A stretch of 64,000 nt of DNA from Candidatus Gastranaerophilales bacterium. Lineage in GTDB: Bacteria; Cyanobacteriota; Vampirovibrionia; Gastranaerophilales; Gastranaerophilaceae. The DNA lies in NCBI GenBank assembly GCA_944325655.1, contig CALVAW010000001.1:16651-80650 (forward strand), in the 5' to 3' direction. Shown piece by piece: positions 52,442-60,610 of the stretch; the first letter of the stretch is position 1, and each line of letters begins with the position of its first letter. The notes under the pieces were generated by a model, which saw only the letters and a list, made by a program, of their open reading frames with translations, was not told the DNA's origin and searched no databases. The translations under genes and the position numbers were made by a program.

Positions 52442-54226
52442 ATGAACAATCCCAAAAAATATCTGCTATACATTATATATGCTTTCATTGTAACGGTTCT
52501 TTTCAGCTTATTGATTTGGCTCGGACATTTTAGTGCCTTTCAAGATTTTATAACAAAAGTGGAGCAGAGTTCTTTTGATTTAAGACAGAATATAATTTCA
52601 AAACATAAAAAAGCAAACCCTGACATAGTAATTTTAAGTGTGGATGATGCAACATACGAATTTATAATGGATAAATACGGCTCATGGCCGATTTCAAGGC
52701 AAACTTGGAGCGATGTCACAGAAGCAATCGAAAAAGTAAATCCAAAATATATAATATTCGATTTACTTTTTGTAAAAGCAAATATTAAAGATAAACAAGC
52801 AGACATTAATTTAATAAACACCGTAAAAAAATACAATAATATATATCTATCTATGAATTTTGATAACTATGCAGAAGAAATAAGAAAATCAAAAGATTTA
52901 GATGAAAAACTGCAATTAAAAATAAAAAAAGGAGAACTTAAAGATAACGAATATATAACCTTCACAAACGTGAGAGCCGTAATGGACGAATTAATTGAAG
53001 CTACTAAAAATATCGGCATAATTAATGTTACAAGAGATAAAGACGGCATCATCCGAAACACAACACCAATATTCAAATATAAAGAAAAGTATTATCCCAA
53101 TTTATCGCTCATAGTTGCGGTTAATATATTAAATAAAGATGGTGTGGAAATAAAAAACAACAAAATAATAATTGATGAAAAACATACAATACCGCTCGAT
53201 AACACACAAAGGACCACATTAAACTGGTATGGAAAAAGCGGAACATACAGACACATACCATTATGGGAGACAATCAAAGCAATAAAAAATCAAGATAATA
53301 AATTTTTAAAAGAAAATTTTAATAACAAAATCGTTTACATCGGAACAACGGCGACAAGTTTGTCGGATATAAAAAGCGTGCCTACGGAATCTAACATGGC
53401 AGGCGTTGAATTTCACGCAACATTTTTAAATAACATTTTAGACAATAATTTTATAAAAAGAATTTCACACAAAATTGATCTGTTAATTTCAGTTATATTG
53501 TGTTTTATTGTCGGATATTTTGTTTTAAAAACAAGCTCGGTCTTAAAAACTATATTATTTATGGTTATAATACTGCTTTTATATTTAATTACCGCAACTT
53601 TCTTAATGTATAAATATAATCTTTGGATTTCTGTTGTTCTTCCTTTTATCTCGGTTGTAACAACTTTTATATTGGCATATTGCGAAAAATACTTATTAAA
53701 ATCAAAAGATTATGAACAAACTTATAAACTGGCAGTAACGGATGGCTTAACTCAATTATATAACCACAGATATTTTCAAGAGCAAATGATAAACCAAATT
53801 AATAACTATAAAAGATACGGTACAGTTTTTTCTTTAATTTTAATAGACATAGATTTTTTCAAAAAATTCAACGACACATACGGACATCAATCCGGAGATT
53901 GTGTTTTAAAACAAGTTGCAAATATTCTAAAGAAAAACTCAAGAACATCCGACATTGCTTGCCGATATGGCGGCGAAGAAATGTCAATTATTTTAACTAA
54001 TACAAACAAAAACGAAGCAATAATAACGGCAGAAAAAATATGCAATGCCGTAAGAAACAATAAATTTATACTTGCAAATGGTGAAAAAGTTACGGTAACA
54101 ATCAGCGTTGGAGTTGCAACCGTAGGATTAAACGGTGAAAAACCTCAAGAATTAATTGAATATTCAGATAAATGCCTATATAAAGCTAAAGAATCCGGCA
54201 GAAACCAAGTTGTATACGAAACATAA
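52442..54226 (+). CDS. CHASE2-GGDEF diguanylate cyclase
   Basis: 594 residues. N-terminal membrane helix, a periplasmic CHASE2 sensor (about 35-330: FDLRQNIISKHKKANPDIVI, GSWPISRQTW, GVEFHATFLNNIL), three membrane helices (340-430), then a GGDEF domain. The active motif is GGEEM in CRYGGEEMSIIL, and DGLTQLYNHRYF opens the domain. An inhibitory-site RxxD (RTSD) lies 5 residues before GGEEM, so feedback inhibition by c-di-GMP is expected. It makes c-di-GMP in response to an unknown extracytoplasmic signal. Confidence 0.94.
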   Translation: MNNPKKYLLYIIYAFIVTVLFSLLIWLGHFSAFQDFITKVEQSSFDLRQNIISKHKKANPDIVILSVDDATYEFIMDKYGSWPISRQTWSDVTEAIEKVNPKYIIFDLLFVKANIKDKQADINLINTVKKYNNIYLSMNFDNYAEEIRKSKDLDEKLQLKIKKGELKDNEYITFTNVRAVMDELIEATKNIGIINVTRDKDGIIRNTTPIFKYKEKYYPNLSLIVAVNILNKDGVEIKNNKIIIDEKHTIPLDNTQRTTLNWYGKSGTYRHIPLWETIKAIKNQDNKFLKENFNNKIVYIGTTATSLSDIKSVPTESNMAGVEFHATFLNNILDNNFIKRISHKIDLLISVILCFIVGYFVLKTSSVLKTILFMVIILLLYLITATFLMYKYNLWISVVLPFISVVTTFILAYCEKYLLKSKDYEQTYKLAVTDGLTQLYNHRYFQEQMINQINNYKRYGTVFSLILIDIDFFKKFNDTYGHQSGDCVLKQVANILKKNSRTSDIACRYGGEEMSIILTNTNKNEAIITAEKICNAVRNNKFILANGEKVTVTISVGVATVGLNGEKPQELIEYSDKCLYKAKESGRNQVVYET

Positions 54227-54667
54227 CTAATCAGTTAATTGAAACGGACATTTGGTGCATCTTGCTTTAGGATGTAATACCAAATTATCCTCAAGGTCAT
54301 ATAACTTTGCTATCCTTGTTACAAGTTCTGCCCCGCAAATAGGACAACTAATCTTAAAACTAGAATTGTTTGAATTCAAAAGAATCTCTTCTCTAATCTC
54401 ATCCATAACAGAACTTTTTGTCAAAACAAAATCTGTTTTTATTTCATATTGCTTAATTTCTTTATTTTCTGTTTTTAAACCTTTTGCAAGTTTTTGTCTT
54501 ACTGTGGTAGCTAAAAATAAATCCAAACCTTGTTCTATATTTTGTATTTGTTCCAAAGAAAGAGCCGACCTTTCAGCCAGTTCTTCCTGAGACAAACCTA
54601 ATTTTTCTCTTGAAAAAATCACAAATTGAGCAAGTGAAATATATTCTTTTTTAGATTTTTTATGCAT
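54227..54667 (-). CDS. XRE-type HTH protein with C-terminal zinc ribbon
   Basis: 146 residues from the ATG at 54667, 8 bases inside the end of secF. HTH_3 domain: VIFSREKLGLSQEELAERSALSLEQIQNIEQGLD. The C-terminal ISCPICGAELV and ARCTKCPFQL give four Cys in a CxxC...CxxC ribbon. The middle is helical and charged. Co-translation with secF makes it the third gene of a secD-secF operon. A role in sensing or controlling export is possible but unproven. Confidence 0.8.
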   Translation of the reverse strand: MHKKSKKEYISLAQFVIFSREKLGLSQEELAERSALSLEQIQNIEQGLDLFLATTVRQKLAKGLKTENKEIKQYEIKTDFVLTKSSVMDEIREEILLNSNNSSFKISCPICGAELVTRIAKLYDLEDNLVLHPKARCTKCPFQLTD

Positions 54668-55652
54668 GGTGTTGTTTTTTTTCAATTCGTTCTTTAACAA
54701 TAGATAATATTGGTCCTGCGGTAAATATTGAAGAATATGCACCCGCTATAACACCTATAATAATTGCTAAAACAAAATCTTTAATGGTTGAGCCGCCAAA
54801 GAAATACAATGCGAACAAAGTAAATAATGTTGTAGCCGATGTATTTATCGAACGTGCAAGTGTTTGATTAATTGAAGCATTAATAATTTCATCTGACGAA
54901 TATTTCTTAGCAAGAAAACGCATATTCTCTCTGATTCTGTCAAATACAACAATTGTATCGTTGATTGAATAACCTATAATTGTTAATAATGCGGTTATAA
55001 AAAGACTGTCCACTGTTGTATCAAAGAAAATACCCTTAATTGCAAAAACTCCCACAACAACAATTACATCTTGAAAAAGTGTTAAAAGCGCAATCCAGCC
55101 ATATTCCGTTCTAAACCTGAAAGAAATATATATTACCATTAAAATAAAAGCCAAAATTAATGCCATCATAGTATTTCTTAAAAGTTCAGAACCTAATGTC
55201 GGGCCAACTGAATTAACCTGAACCAATTGAGCCGAACTAAAATCCTTAACCAAAGCGTCTGTTATTTCTCCAACCTTGTCTTTGCTTTCTTTATCCCCTA
55301 TAAAAGTTGTTCTTATAGAAATAAGGTTTTTAAACTCTGACTTTTCGCCTTCAACTCCGGCTTCGGTCGTTGTTTGTATAACAGGATTTTTCACCCCGAT
55401 TTTTTGCAAGTCCTCACGAATTTTACCAATTTCACTTATAGAAACTTTTTTATCTATACTATATTGTAAAATAGTGCCTCCGGTAAAATCGATACCTAAT
55501 TTCAAAGGTGAATGATTTGGTTGAACAATCATAAGATAAATAATTGCAACTATACAAGGAATTAATAATATCCCCGTAAAACTAAGCCAAAAATATCTAT
55601 ATTTAACTATATCAAGTTTATATTTATCTTTAATTAAATTTGTATTTGCCAT
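54660..55652 (-). CDS. secF: Protein translocase subunit SecF
   Basis: 330 residues, six membrane helices: LKLGIDFTGGTILQYSI, VGPTLGSELLRNTMMAL, YSINDTIVVFDRIRENMR, and RSINTSATTLFTLFALYFFGGSTIKDF. It works with SecD, using the proton gradient to pull substrates through SecYEG. Binding site GGGAG. Confidence 0.97.
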   Translation of the reverse strand: MANTNLIKDKYKLDIVKYRYFWLSFTGILLIPCIVAIIYLMIVQPNHSPLKLGIDFTGGTILQYSIDKKVSISEIGKIREDLQKIGVKNPVIQTTTEAGVEGEKSEFKNLISIRTTFIGDKESKDKVGEITDALVKDFSSAQLVQVNSVGPTLGSELLRNTMMALILAFILMVIYISFRFRTEYGWIALLTLFQDVIVVVGVFAIKGIFFDTTVDSLFITALLTIIGYSINDTIVVFDRIRENMRFLAKKYSSDEIINASINQTLARSINTSATTLFTLFALYFFGGSTIKDFVLAIIIGVIAGAYSSIFTAGPILSIVKERIEKKQHHA

Positions 55653-55678
55653 TATAATATTCTCCCGATTGTATTTTA

Positions 55679-56989
55679 TTAATCCAAAACGCCGAATTTA
55701 GCCTTTTCACGTTTTGTTTCTTTTGCTACATAAGCATTTTCAATATCTTCTTTTCTCAATCCGAACAATTCCGGATATTTCATTTCTTTAGAACCGAAAA
55801 TTAAGTGCATGAAATTCTTTGTAACAGTTATAGCGCTAAACATGGATAAACATACACCTATAATCAAAGTCAGAGCAAAGCCTTTGACCATTGATGCACC
55901 GAAATAATACAGTATTAAACATGTCATTATTGTAGAAACATTGGAATCAAAAATACTTGTAAAGGCTCTGTCAAAACCTGAATTAATAGCAGTAAACAAC
56001 GATCTGCCCATTTTTAATTCTTCTTTTGTTCTCTCAAATATCAAAATATTGGCATCTATCGCCATTCCGATTGAAAGAATAAATCCGGCAATACCCGTCA
56101 AAGTAAGGGTTACAGGTATTAATTTAAAAATTGCGAAGTTAACAAGAGAATAAATTATCAATGCAAAACAGGATATAAGTCCTAAAACTCTGTAATACAA
56201 TATCATAAACAGCATTACAACGCTTATACCGATAATACCTGCAACTTTTGATTTGTTAATACTGTCTTGTCCCAAAGTAGGACCAACTGATTCTTCCTGT
56301 ATGACTTCAGCTCCCACAGGTAAAGCTCCTGCATTAAGCAAATCAACCATTTCTTTTGCTTCCGTATATTCAAAACCGCCTTCGCCACCGGTAATTTGAG
56401 CTCTACCGCCTGATATCTGTTCATTAACTCGAGGCGCAGACTGTAATTTACCATTGAAGAAAATTGCCATTTGTTTTCCGGTTAATTCCTTTGTCAAATC
56501 AGAAAACTTCTTTGCCCCTTCAACATTAAATTCCAACTCAACCATCCATTCACCGGTTGTAGGAGCAGAGCCTACCAAAGATTTTCTCAAATCCTTGCCC
56601 GTAAGACCTGTCGATTCCCAATCGATTGTACCATCAGGCATGGTCTTAGGTCTTTTAAATTCAAGTTGAGCCGTTTGACCAATAAATTCCTTTGCTTTTG
56701 CAGTATCTGTAATATTAGGAATTTCAATCAAAAGTCTTTTTGTACCTATTCTTTGGACAATTGTTTCTCCGACTCCCATAGCGTTAACTCTATTTTCGAT
56801 TGCATATTGCAAACTGTCCATAATCTCCGGCGTAATTTTGGGTACAGATGAAGAAGTCTGAGCTTCAAGCATTAATCTTGAGCCCCCGACTAAATCCAAA
56901 CCCAAACTTGCAGGTTTTTTATAGTCAATAAATATGCTTGCTATGGTAATTGCCATAATAATCCAAAAAAGAATTAATTTATTTTTCAT
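55679..56989 (-). CDS. secD: Protein translocase subunit SecD
   Basis: 436 residues: LGLDLVGGSRLMLEA, a P1 head domain (60-250), EESVGPTLGQDSINKSKVAG and AIDANILIFERTKEEL. It is short compared with E. coli SecD (615) but typical for non-proteobacterial forms. It is followed by secF after 26 bases. Binding site GAGGAA. Confidence 0.97.
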   Translation of the reverse strand: MKNKLILFWIIMAITIASIFIDYKKPASLGLDLVGGSRLMLEAQTSSSVPKITPEIMDSLQYAIENRVNAMGVGETIVQRIGTKRLLIEIPNITDTAKAKEFIGQTAQLEFKRPKTMPDGTIDWESTGLTGKDLRKSLVGSAPTTGEWMVELEFNVEGAKKFSDLTKELTGKQMAIFFNGKLQSAPRVNEQISGGRAQITGGEGGFEYTEAKEMVDLLNAGALPVGAEVIQEESVGPTLGQDSINKSKVAGIIGISVVMLFMILYYRVLGLISCFALIIYSLVNFAIFKLIPVTLTLTGIAGFILSIGMAIDANILIFERTKEELKMGRSLFTAINSGFDRAFTSIFDSNVSTIMTCLILYYFGASMVKGFALTLIIGVCLSMFSAITVTKNFMHLIFGSKEMKYPELFGLRKEDIENAYVAKETKREKAKFGVLD

Positions 56990-57198
56990 TAGATTTCCTC
57001 AAAACTATAATATTTATTCAAATTATAACAAAAAAATATTTTAAAGTTAAATTATTAAGAACGGTAATAATCTTAAAGGCTAATTATATTGTAAAGTTTT
57101 GTATCAATATTTAAAGTTTAAAACAGACTTTGACGACTTAAATATTAAGTTTAAATGTAATATATATTTACAAAAATAACAATTTACATTTCGTTTTT

Positions 57199-57233
57199 GT
57201 TTTTATTAGAGTAGGACTCTCTTTAATAAAAAC
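57199..57233 (+). other. Hairpin in the leader of the 57255 gene
   Basis: Outer stem GTTTTTATTA/TAATAAAAAC (57199-57208/57224-57233) and inner stem GAGT/ACTC with loop AGG, separated by a 4-base bulge. It lies 22 bases before the ATG, just upstream of AAGGAG. It may stabilise the mRNA or bind a protein. The rest of the 265-base gap (56990-57254) shows nothing else I can support. Confidence 0.4.
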
Positions 57234-57254
57234 AATACAAGGAGAATCCTGAAA

Positions 57255-57524
57255 ATGCAACAATCGCTCAGAGCAAATTTTAAAAGATTCAGAACATTCT
57301 TAAATTACACAAAAAATTATTTAAGAAGAAACAATCCGATTAAAATATTGCAAAAAGAAATTGTTGCGGGTTTAAAAGATGTACTTTCAATAAACAAAAA
57401 AAGAAAAATGGTGAAATACAAACTGAAATACCAAATACATCAATTAAACCAAATGGAAAAACTTATAGCTCAAAATAATGAGCATGTTTTTCTAAGGGGT
57501 AATAAATTTAACGAAATGAGATAA
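57255..57524 (+). CDS. Small basic hypothetical protein
   Basis: 89 residues, very Lys/Arg-rich and helical (RANFKRFRTFLNYTKNYLRR; QIHQLNQMEKLIAQNNEHVF). No signal peptide. AAGGAG is about 10 bases upstream. The next gene starts 2 bases after its stop, so the two are coupled; this may be a chaperone or partner for the following coiled-coil protein. No family recognised. Confidence 0.65.
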   Translation: MQQSLRANFKRFRTFLNYTKNYLRRNNPIKILQKEIVAGLKDVLSINKKRKMVKYKLKYQIHQLNQMEKLIAQNNEHVFLRGNKFNEMR

Positions 57525-57526
57525 CC

Positions 57527-57850
57527 ATGGGACTATTGATCGCGCAAATGCGATTGGCACAAATTAATAGTTACAGATCGGATTTAGAATATCAAATCCA
57601 ACTTATTTCGACTACAAAATTAGATTTGTCATCTCAAATTAATGATATTGTAGGCTACGGCTCCGATATGGATCCTGACAGCCCTGAAATGAAAGCTTTA
57701 GAAAAAAGAAAAGAACGACTATATCAAGCAGAAAAAGCCCTTGACCAAAAATTACAAAGACTGCAAACGCAATTACAAATGATTGATGCCGAAGAACAAA
57801 GCGTAAAACAGCAGCTTCAAAACTCAATACAAAGAAGTTTTGGTCAATGA
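57527..57850 (+). CDS. Small coiled-coil protein of the MGL..AQ type
   Basis: 107 residues, almost all helical with heptads. N-terminus MGLLIAQMRLAQINSYRSDL EYQIQ-like and C-terminus DAEEQSVKQQLQNSIQRSFGQ resemble the ends of the 42581-43606 protein. The large beta-like middle of that protein is absent here. Proteins with coiled ends and variable centres recall filament subunits, but nothing proves this. It overlaps the convergent antiporter gene by 7 bases. Confidence 0.72.
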   Translation: MGLLIAQMRLAQINSYRSDLEYQIQLISTTKLDLSSQINDIVGYGSDMDPDSPEMKALEKRKERLYQAEKALDQKLQRLQTQLQMIDAEEQSVKQQLQNSIQRSFGQ

Positions 57851-59142
57851 AGAACATAAACGGCTATAAATACAGCAATAATTAAAGCTAAATTGTAGTG
57901 CACAAATGTCGGAATGCAAGTATCTTTAATGTGATTATGCTGTCCGTCCGCATTTAAGCCTGCTGTCGGACCAAGCGTTGTGTCTGAAGCGGGAGAACCC
58001 GCATCTCCAAGCGCTGCAGCTGCTGCCAATAAAATCACTATGGAAGGAACTGAAAAACCCAGCTTGGTGCAAACGGGAATAAAAAGAACAGCTAAAATTG
58101 GTATAGTACCAAAAGAAGAACCTATTCCCATAGTTATAATCAAACCAACAAGGAGCATAAACAATACCGCTAAAAATCTGGAATTCTGTATTAAAGGAAT
58201 TACATTATTCACCAAACTGTCTATTCCGCCGCTTTCTTTGAGAACAAAAGCATAACCGGCGCAAACCAACATTACAAAAGCAATATAACCCATCAACCCC
58301 ACGCCCTCGTCTGTTAATATATCCATTTTTTTATGAGGAACAGCACGAAAGCCAAATATCACACCCAAACCAACCAAAGCACCCAACGGCAAAGATCCGC
58401 TCCATAACTGAACTATTAATGTAATTAAAGCGCCTAATAAAGTTATGTAATGTTTTTTGTTTAATTTCTCACCATCATCCTGTATTATTACTTCATCCGC
58501 TTCATTGTATATTCTTGGTTTTCTATAAGTTATAAAAACTGCAATCAAAAGCGCAATAAACATTGCGAACCCTAAAAACCAAGTATAGTACCAAACTTCT
58601 GTTTTTAATATTTTTATTCCGTTTTGCGTCATATTATCCGCAATTAACCCTTGAAAAATTAAACCGAAACCTGCAGGAATTGCAATATATGGCGCTTTTA
58701 AACCAAAAGCCAATGCACATGCCACAGCCTTTCTGTTTATTTGAAGTTTATTCATCAAACTCAACAATGGGGGAATTAATATCGGAATAAAAGCTATATG
58801 CACAGGAATTAAATTTTGAGACAAAACCGAAATAATAACCAAAATTCCCAAAAGAGCATATTTATTATTTTTTATAAATTTTGAAATTTTTTTTGCCAAT
58901 ATTCCGGCAAGGCCTGTATGAGTCATAGCCGCAGCAAGAGTTCCCAACAATATATAACTTAAAGCAGTCTCGGCATTTTGCCCCATGCCGGATACAAATA
59001 AATTCATGGTTTTTTCTATATTCATGCCTGACAAAATACCTGCTACAATAGCACTTATCATCAATGAAAAAAGAACATTGATTTTAAGCAGACATAAAAT
59101 ACATAAAACTATTACAGATATTACAACAGGGTTAAAATCCAT
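57844..59142 (-). CDS. Na+/H+ antiporter family protein (YuiF type)
   Basis: 432 residues, about eleven membrane helices. Conserved GSPASDTTLGPTAGLNADGQHNH near the C-terminus and LSQNLIPVHIAFIPILIPPLL match the YuiF/Na_H_antiporter family, which exchanges Na+ for H+ or moves small amino acids in some members. No ribosome binding site. TGT-TAGTAT lies exactly 6 bases before the ATG, predicting a leaderless mRNA. Confidence 0.88.
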   Translation of the reverse strand: MDFNPVVISVIVLCILCLLKINVLFSLMISAIVAGILSGMNIEKTMNLFVSGMGQNAETALSYILLGTLAAAMTHTGLAGILAKKISKFIKNNKYALLGILVIISVLSQNLIPVHIAFIPILIPPLLSLMNKLQINRKAVACALAFGLKAPYIAIPAGFGLIFQGLIADNMTQNGIKILKTEVWYYTWFLGFAMFIALLIAVFITYRKPRIYNEADEVIIQDDGEKLNKKHYITLLGALITLIVQLWSGSLPLGALVGLGVIFGFRAVPHKKMDILTDEGVGLMGYIAFVMLVCAGYAFVLKESGGIDSLVNNVIPLIQNSRFLAVLFMLLVGLIITMGIGSSFGTIPILAVLFIPVCTKLGFSVPSIVILLAAAAALGDAGSPASDTTLGPTAGLNADGQHNHIKDTCIPTFVHYNLALIIAVFIAVYVLH

Positions 59143-59148
59143 AAAAAA

Positions 59149-59157
59149 ATACTAACA
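59149..59157 (-). promoter_or_regulatory. Extended -10 of the antiporter gene, predicted leaderless
   Basis: On the minus strand: TGT (59157-59155) plus TAGTAT (59154-59149), six T, then the ATG at 59142. The predicted first base is the A of the start codon. Confidence 0.5.
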
Positions 59158-59183
59158 TAAACGAATTTTATATCCAATAACAA

Positions 59184-59774
59184 TTATTTAATAAATTCAT
59201 TTTTAATCCATTTTAATACGGAATTAAGCGCAAGAGCGCGATGGGAGACTTTAGATTTTTCTTCTTCTGTTAACTCCGCCATCCCTTTATTTTCTGAAGT
59301 AACAAAAAACACCGGATCATAGCCAAAGCCACCGTTACCGCGTCTTTCAAAAAGAATTTTTCCGCAACATTCTTTCTGAGTTTCGTATAAAATTTTTCCT
59401 TTTTTATCCACCAAAACCATAGCGCAAACAAATTTTGCAGCACGATTTTTTTCATTTTTTATATTTTTAAGTAACTTATCAATACGCTCATCTGCACTAG
59501 GAGCATATCTTGCACTCATTATTCCGGGAGCACCGTTTAAAGCCTCGACGCAAAGCCCCGAATCATCAGCAAGAAACAACTCGCCATTACCGCATTTTGC
59601 CGCTTCTTTAGCTTTACAATATGCGTTTTCAATAAATGTATTCCCATCTTCTACAGGATTGAAATCTCCAACAGGTAATACAAACTCAATATTGTAATCT
59701 CTTGCAATAAGATTAATCTCCTTAACCTTATGCATATTTCCCGTCGCAAGAGTAATTTTTAATAAATCTTTCAA
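59184..59774 (-). CDS. rdgB: XTP/dITP diphosphatase (non-canonical purine NTP pyrophosphatase)
   Basis: 196 residues from TTG, 2 bases after the uppS stop. Motifs LATGNMHKVKEI, FLADDSGLCVEALNGAPG-type block, GFGYDPVFF and VSHRALAL. It removes ITP/XTP from the nucleotide pool. An insertion of a Cys-rich loop (QKECCGKILFE) is within normal range. Coupled to uppS. Confidence 0.96.
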   Translation of the reverse strand: MKDLLKITLATGNMHKVKEINLIARDYNIEFVLPVGDFNPVEDGNTFIENAYCKAKEAAKCGNGELFLADDSGLCVEALNGAPGIMSARYAPSADERIDKLLKNIKNEKNRAAKFVCAMVLVDKKGKILYETQKECCGKILFERRGNGGFGYDPVFFVTSENKGMAELTEEEKSKVSHRALALNSVLKWIKNEFIK

Positions 59775-59776
59775 TT

Positions 59777-60532
59777 TTATTTACCCCATCTTCTTTGCCG
59801 AGATGCAAATTCCTTAATGGCAAAAGCAAGAGATGTTTTATCAAACTCAGGCCAATATATATCCGCAACAAATATTTCACTATATGCTATTTGCCACAAA
59901 AGATAATTGCTTATTCTTTTTTCTCCGCTGGTTCTTATTAACAAATCAGGGTCGGGAATATTTTTTGTATAAAGATATTCAGAAAATAATGATTGTGTTA
60001 TATCTTCTTCTTTTATACCGTCTTTTATAATATTTTTTATTGCATTGATAATTTCATCCCTTGCCCCATAATTAATTGCAACTGTTAAAACTACTCCGGT
60101 ATTATTTTTTGTCGTTTCTCTCGACTCTTTTAAAATGTTTTGCAAACTTTCGCTAAGTCTGCTCAAATCACCTATATAATTCATCTTAACGTTATTTTCA
60201 TTTAATTCCTTTAATTCATTTTTTAAAGTTGAAGCAAGAAGCTCCATCAAAAAATCAACTTCCTCTTTCTTTCTGTTCCAATTTTCAGTCGAAAAAGCAT
60301 ATAAAGTAAGGTATTTAATCCCAAAATCGCTGCACGCTTTTGCAATCTTCTTTAAAGCATCAACACCTCTTTTATGCCCCATCATCGAAGGCAACATGCG
60401 CTCTTTTGCCCAGCGCCTGTTTCCGTCCATTATTATAGCAATATGCTTTAAATTAGTGTCCCTTACGGTATCTATAATTTCTTTTTCCGAATAATCCCAG
60501 TCAGACAATTTCAAAGCTTCTTTAGTTTCCAT
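59777..60532 (-). CDS. uppS: Isoprenyl transferase (undecaprenyl diphosphate synthase)
   Basis: 251 residues: HIAIIMDGNRRWAKER (catalytic Asp), GHKRGVDALKKI, LYAFSTENWNR, RTSGEKRISNYLLWQIAYSE. It makes the C55 lipid carrier for peptidoglycan and surface glycans, using isoprenoids from the IspF pathway. AAGGG is about 13 bases from the ATG, a long spacing. Confidence 0.97.
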   Translation of the reverse strand: METKEALKLSDWDYSEKEIIDTVRDTNLKHIAIIMDGNRRWAKERMLPSMMGHKRGVDALKKIAKACSDFGIKYLTLYAFSTENWNRKKEEVDFLMELLASTLKNELKELNENNVKMNYIGDLSRLSESLQNILKESRETTKNNTGVVLTVAINYGARDEIINAIKNIIKDGIKEEDITQSLFSEYLYTKNIPDPDLLIRTSGEKRISNYLLWQIAYSEIFVADIYWPEFDKTSLAFAIKEFASRQRRWGK

Positions 60533-60610
60533 TAAACAAATTTTCCCTTAGTAATATTTATATAATTCTATACCAAAATATAAAATGTTTTAAGAATTTA
60601 TATAGTTTTA

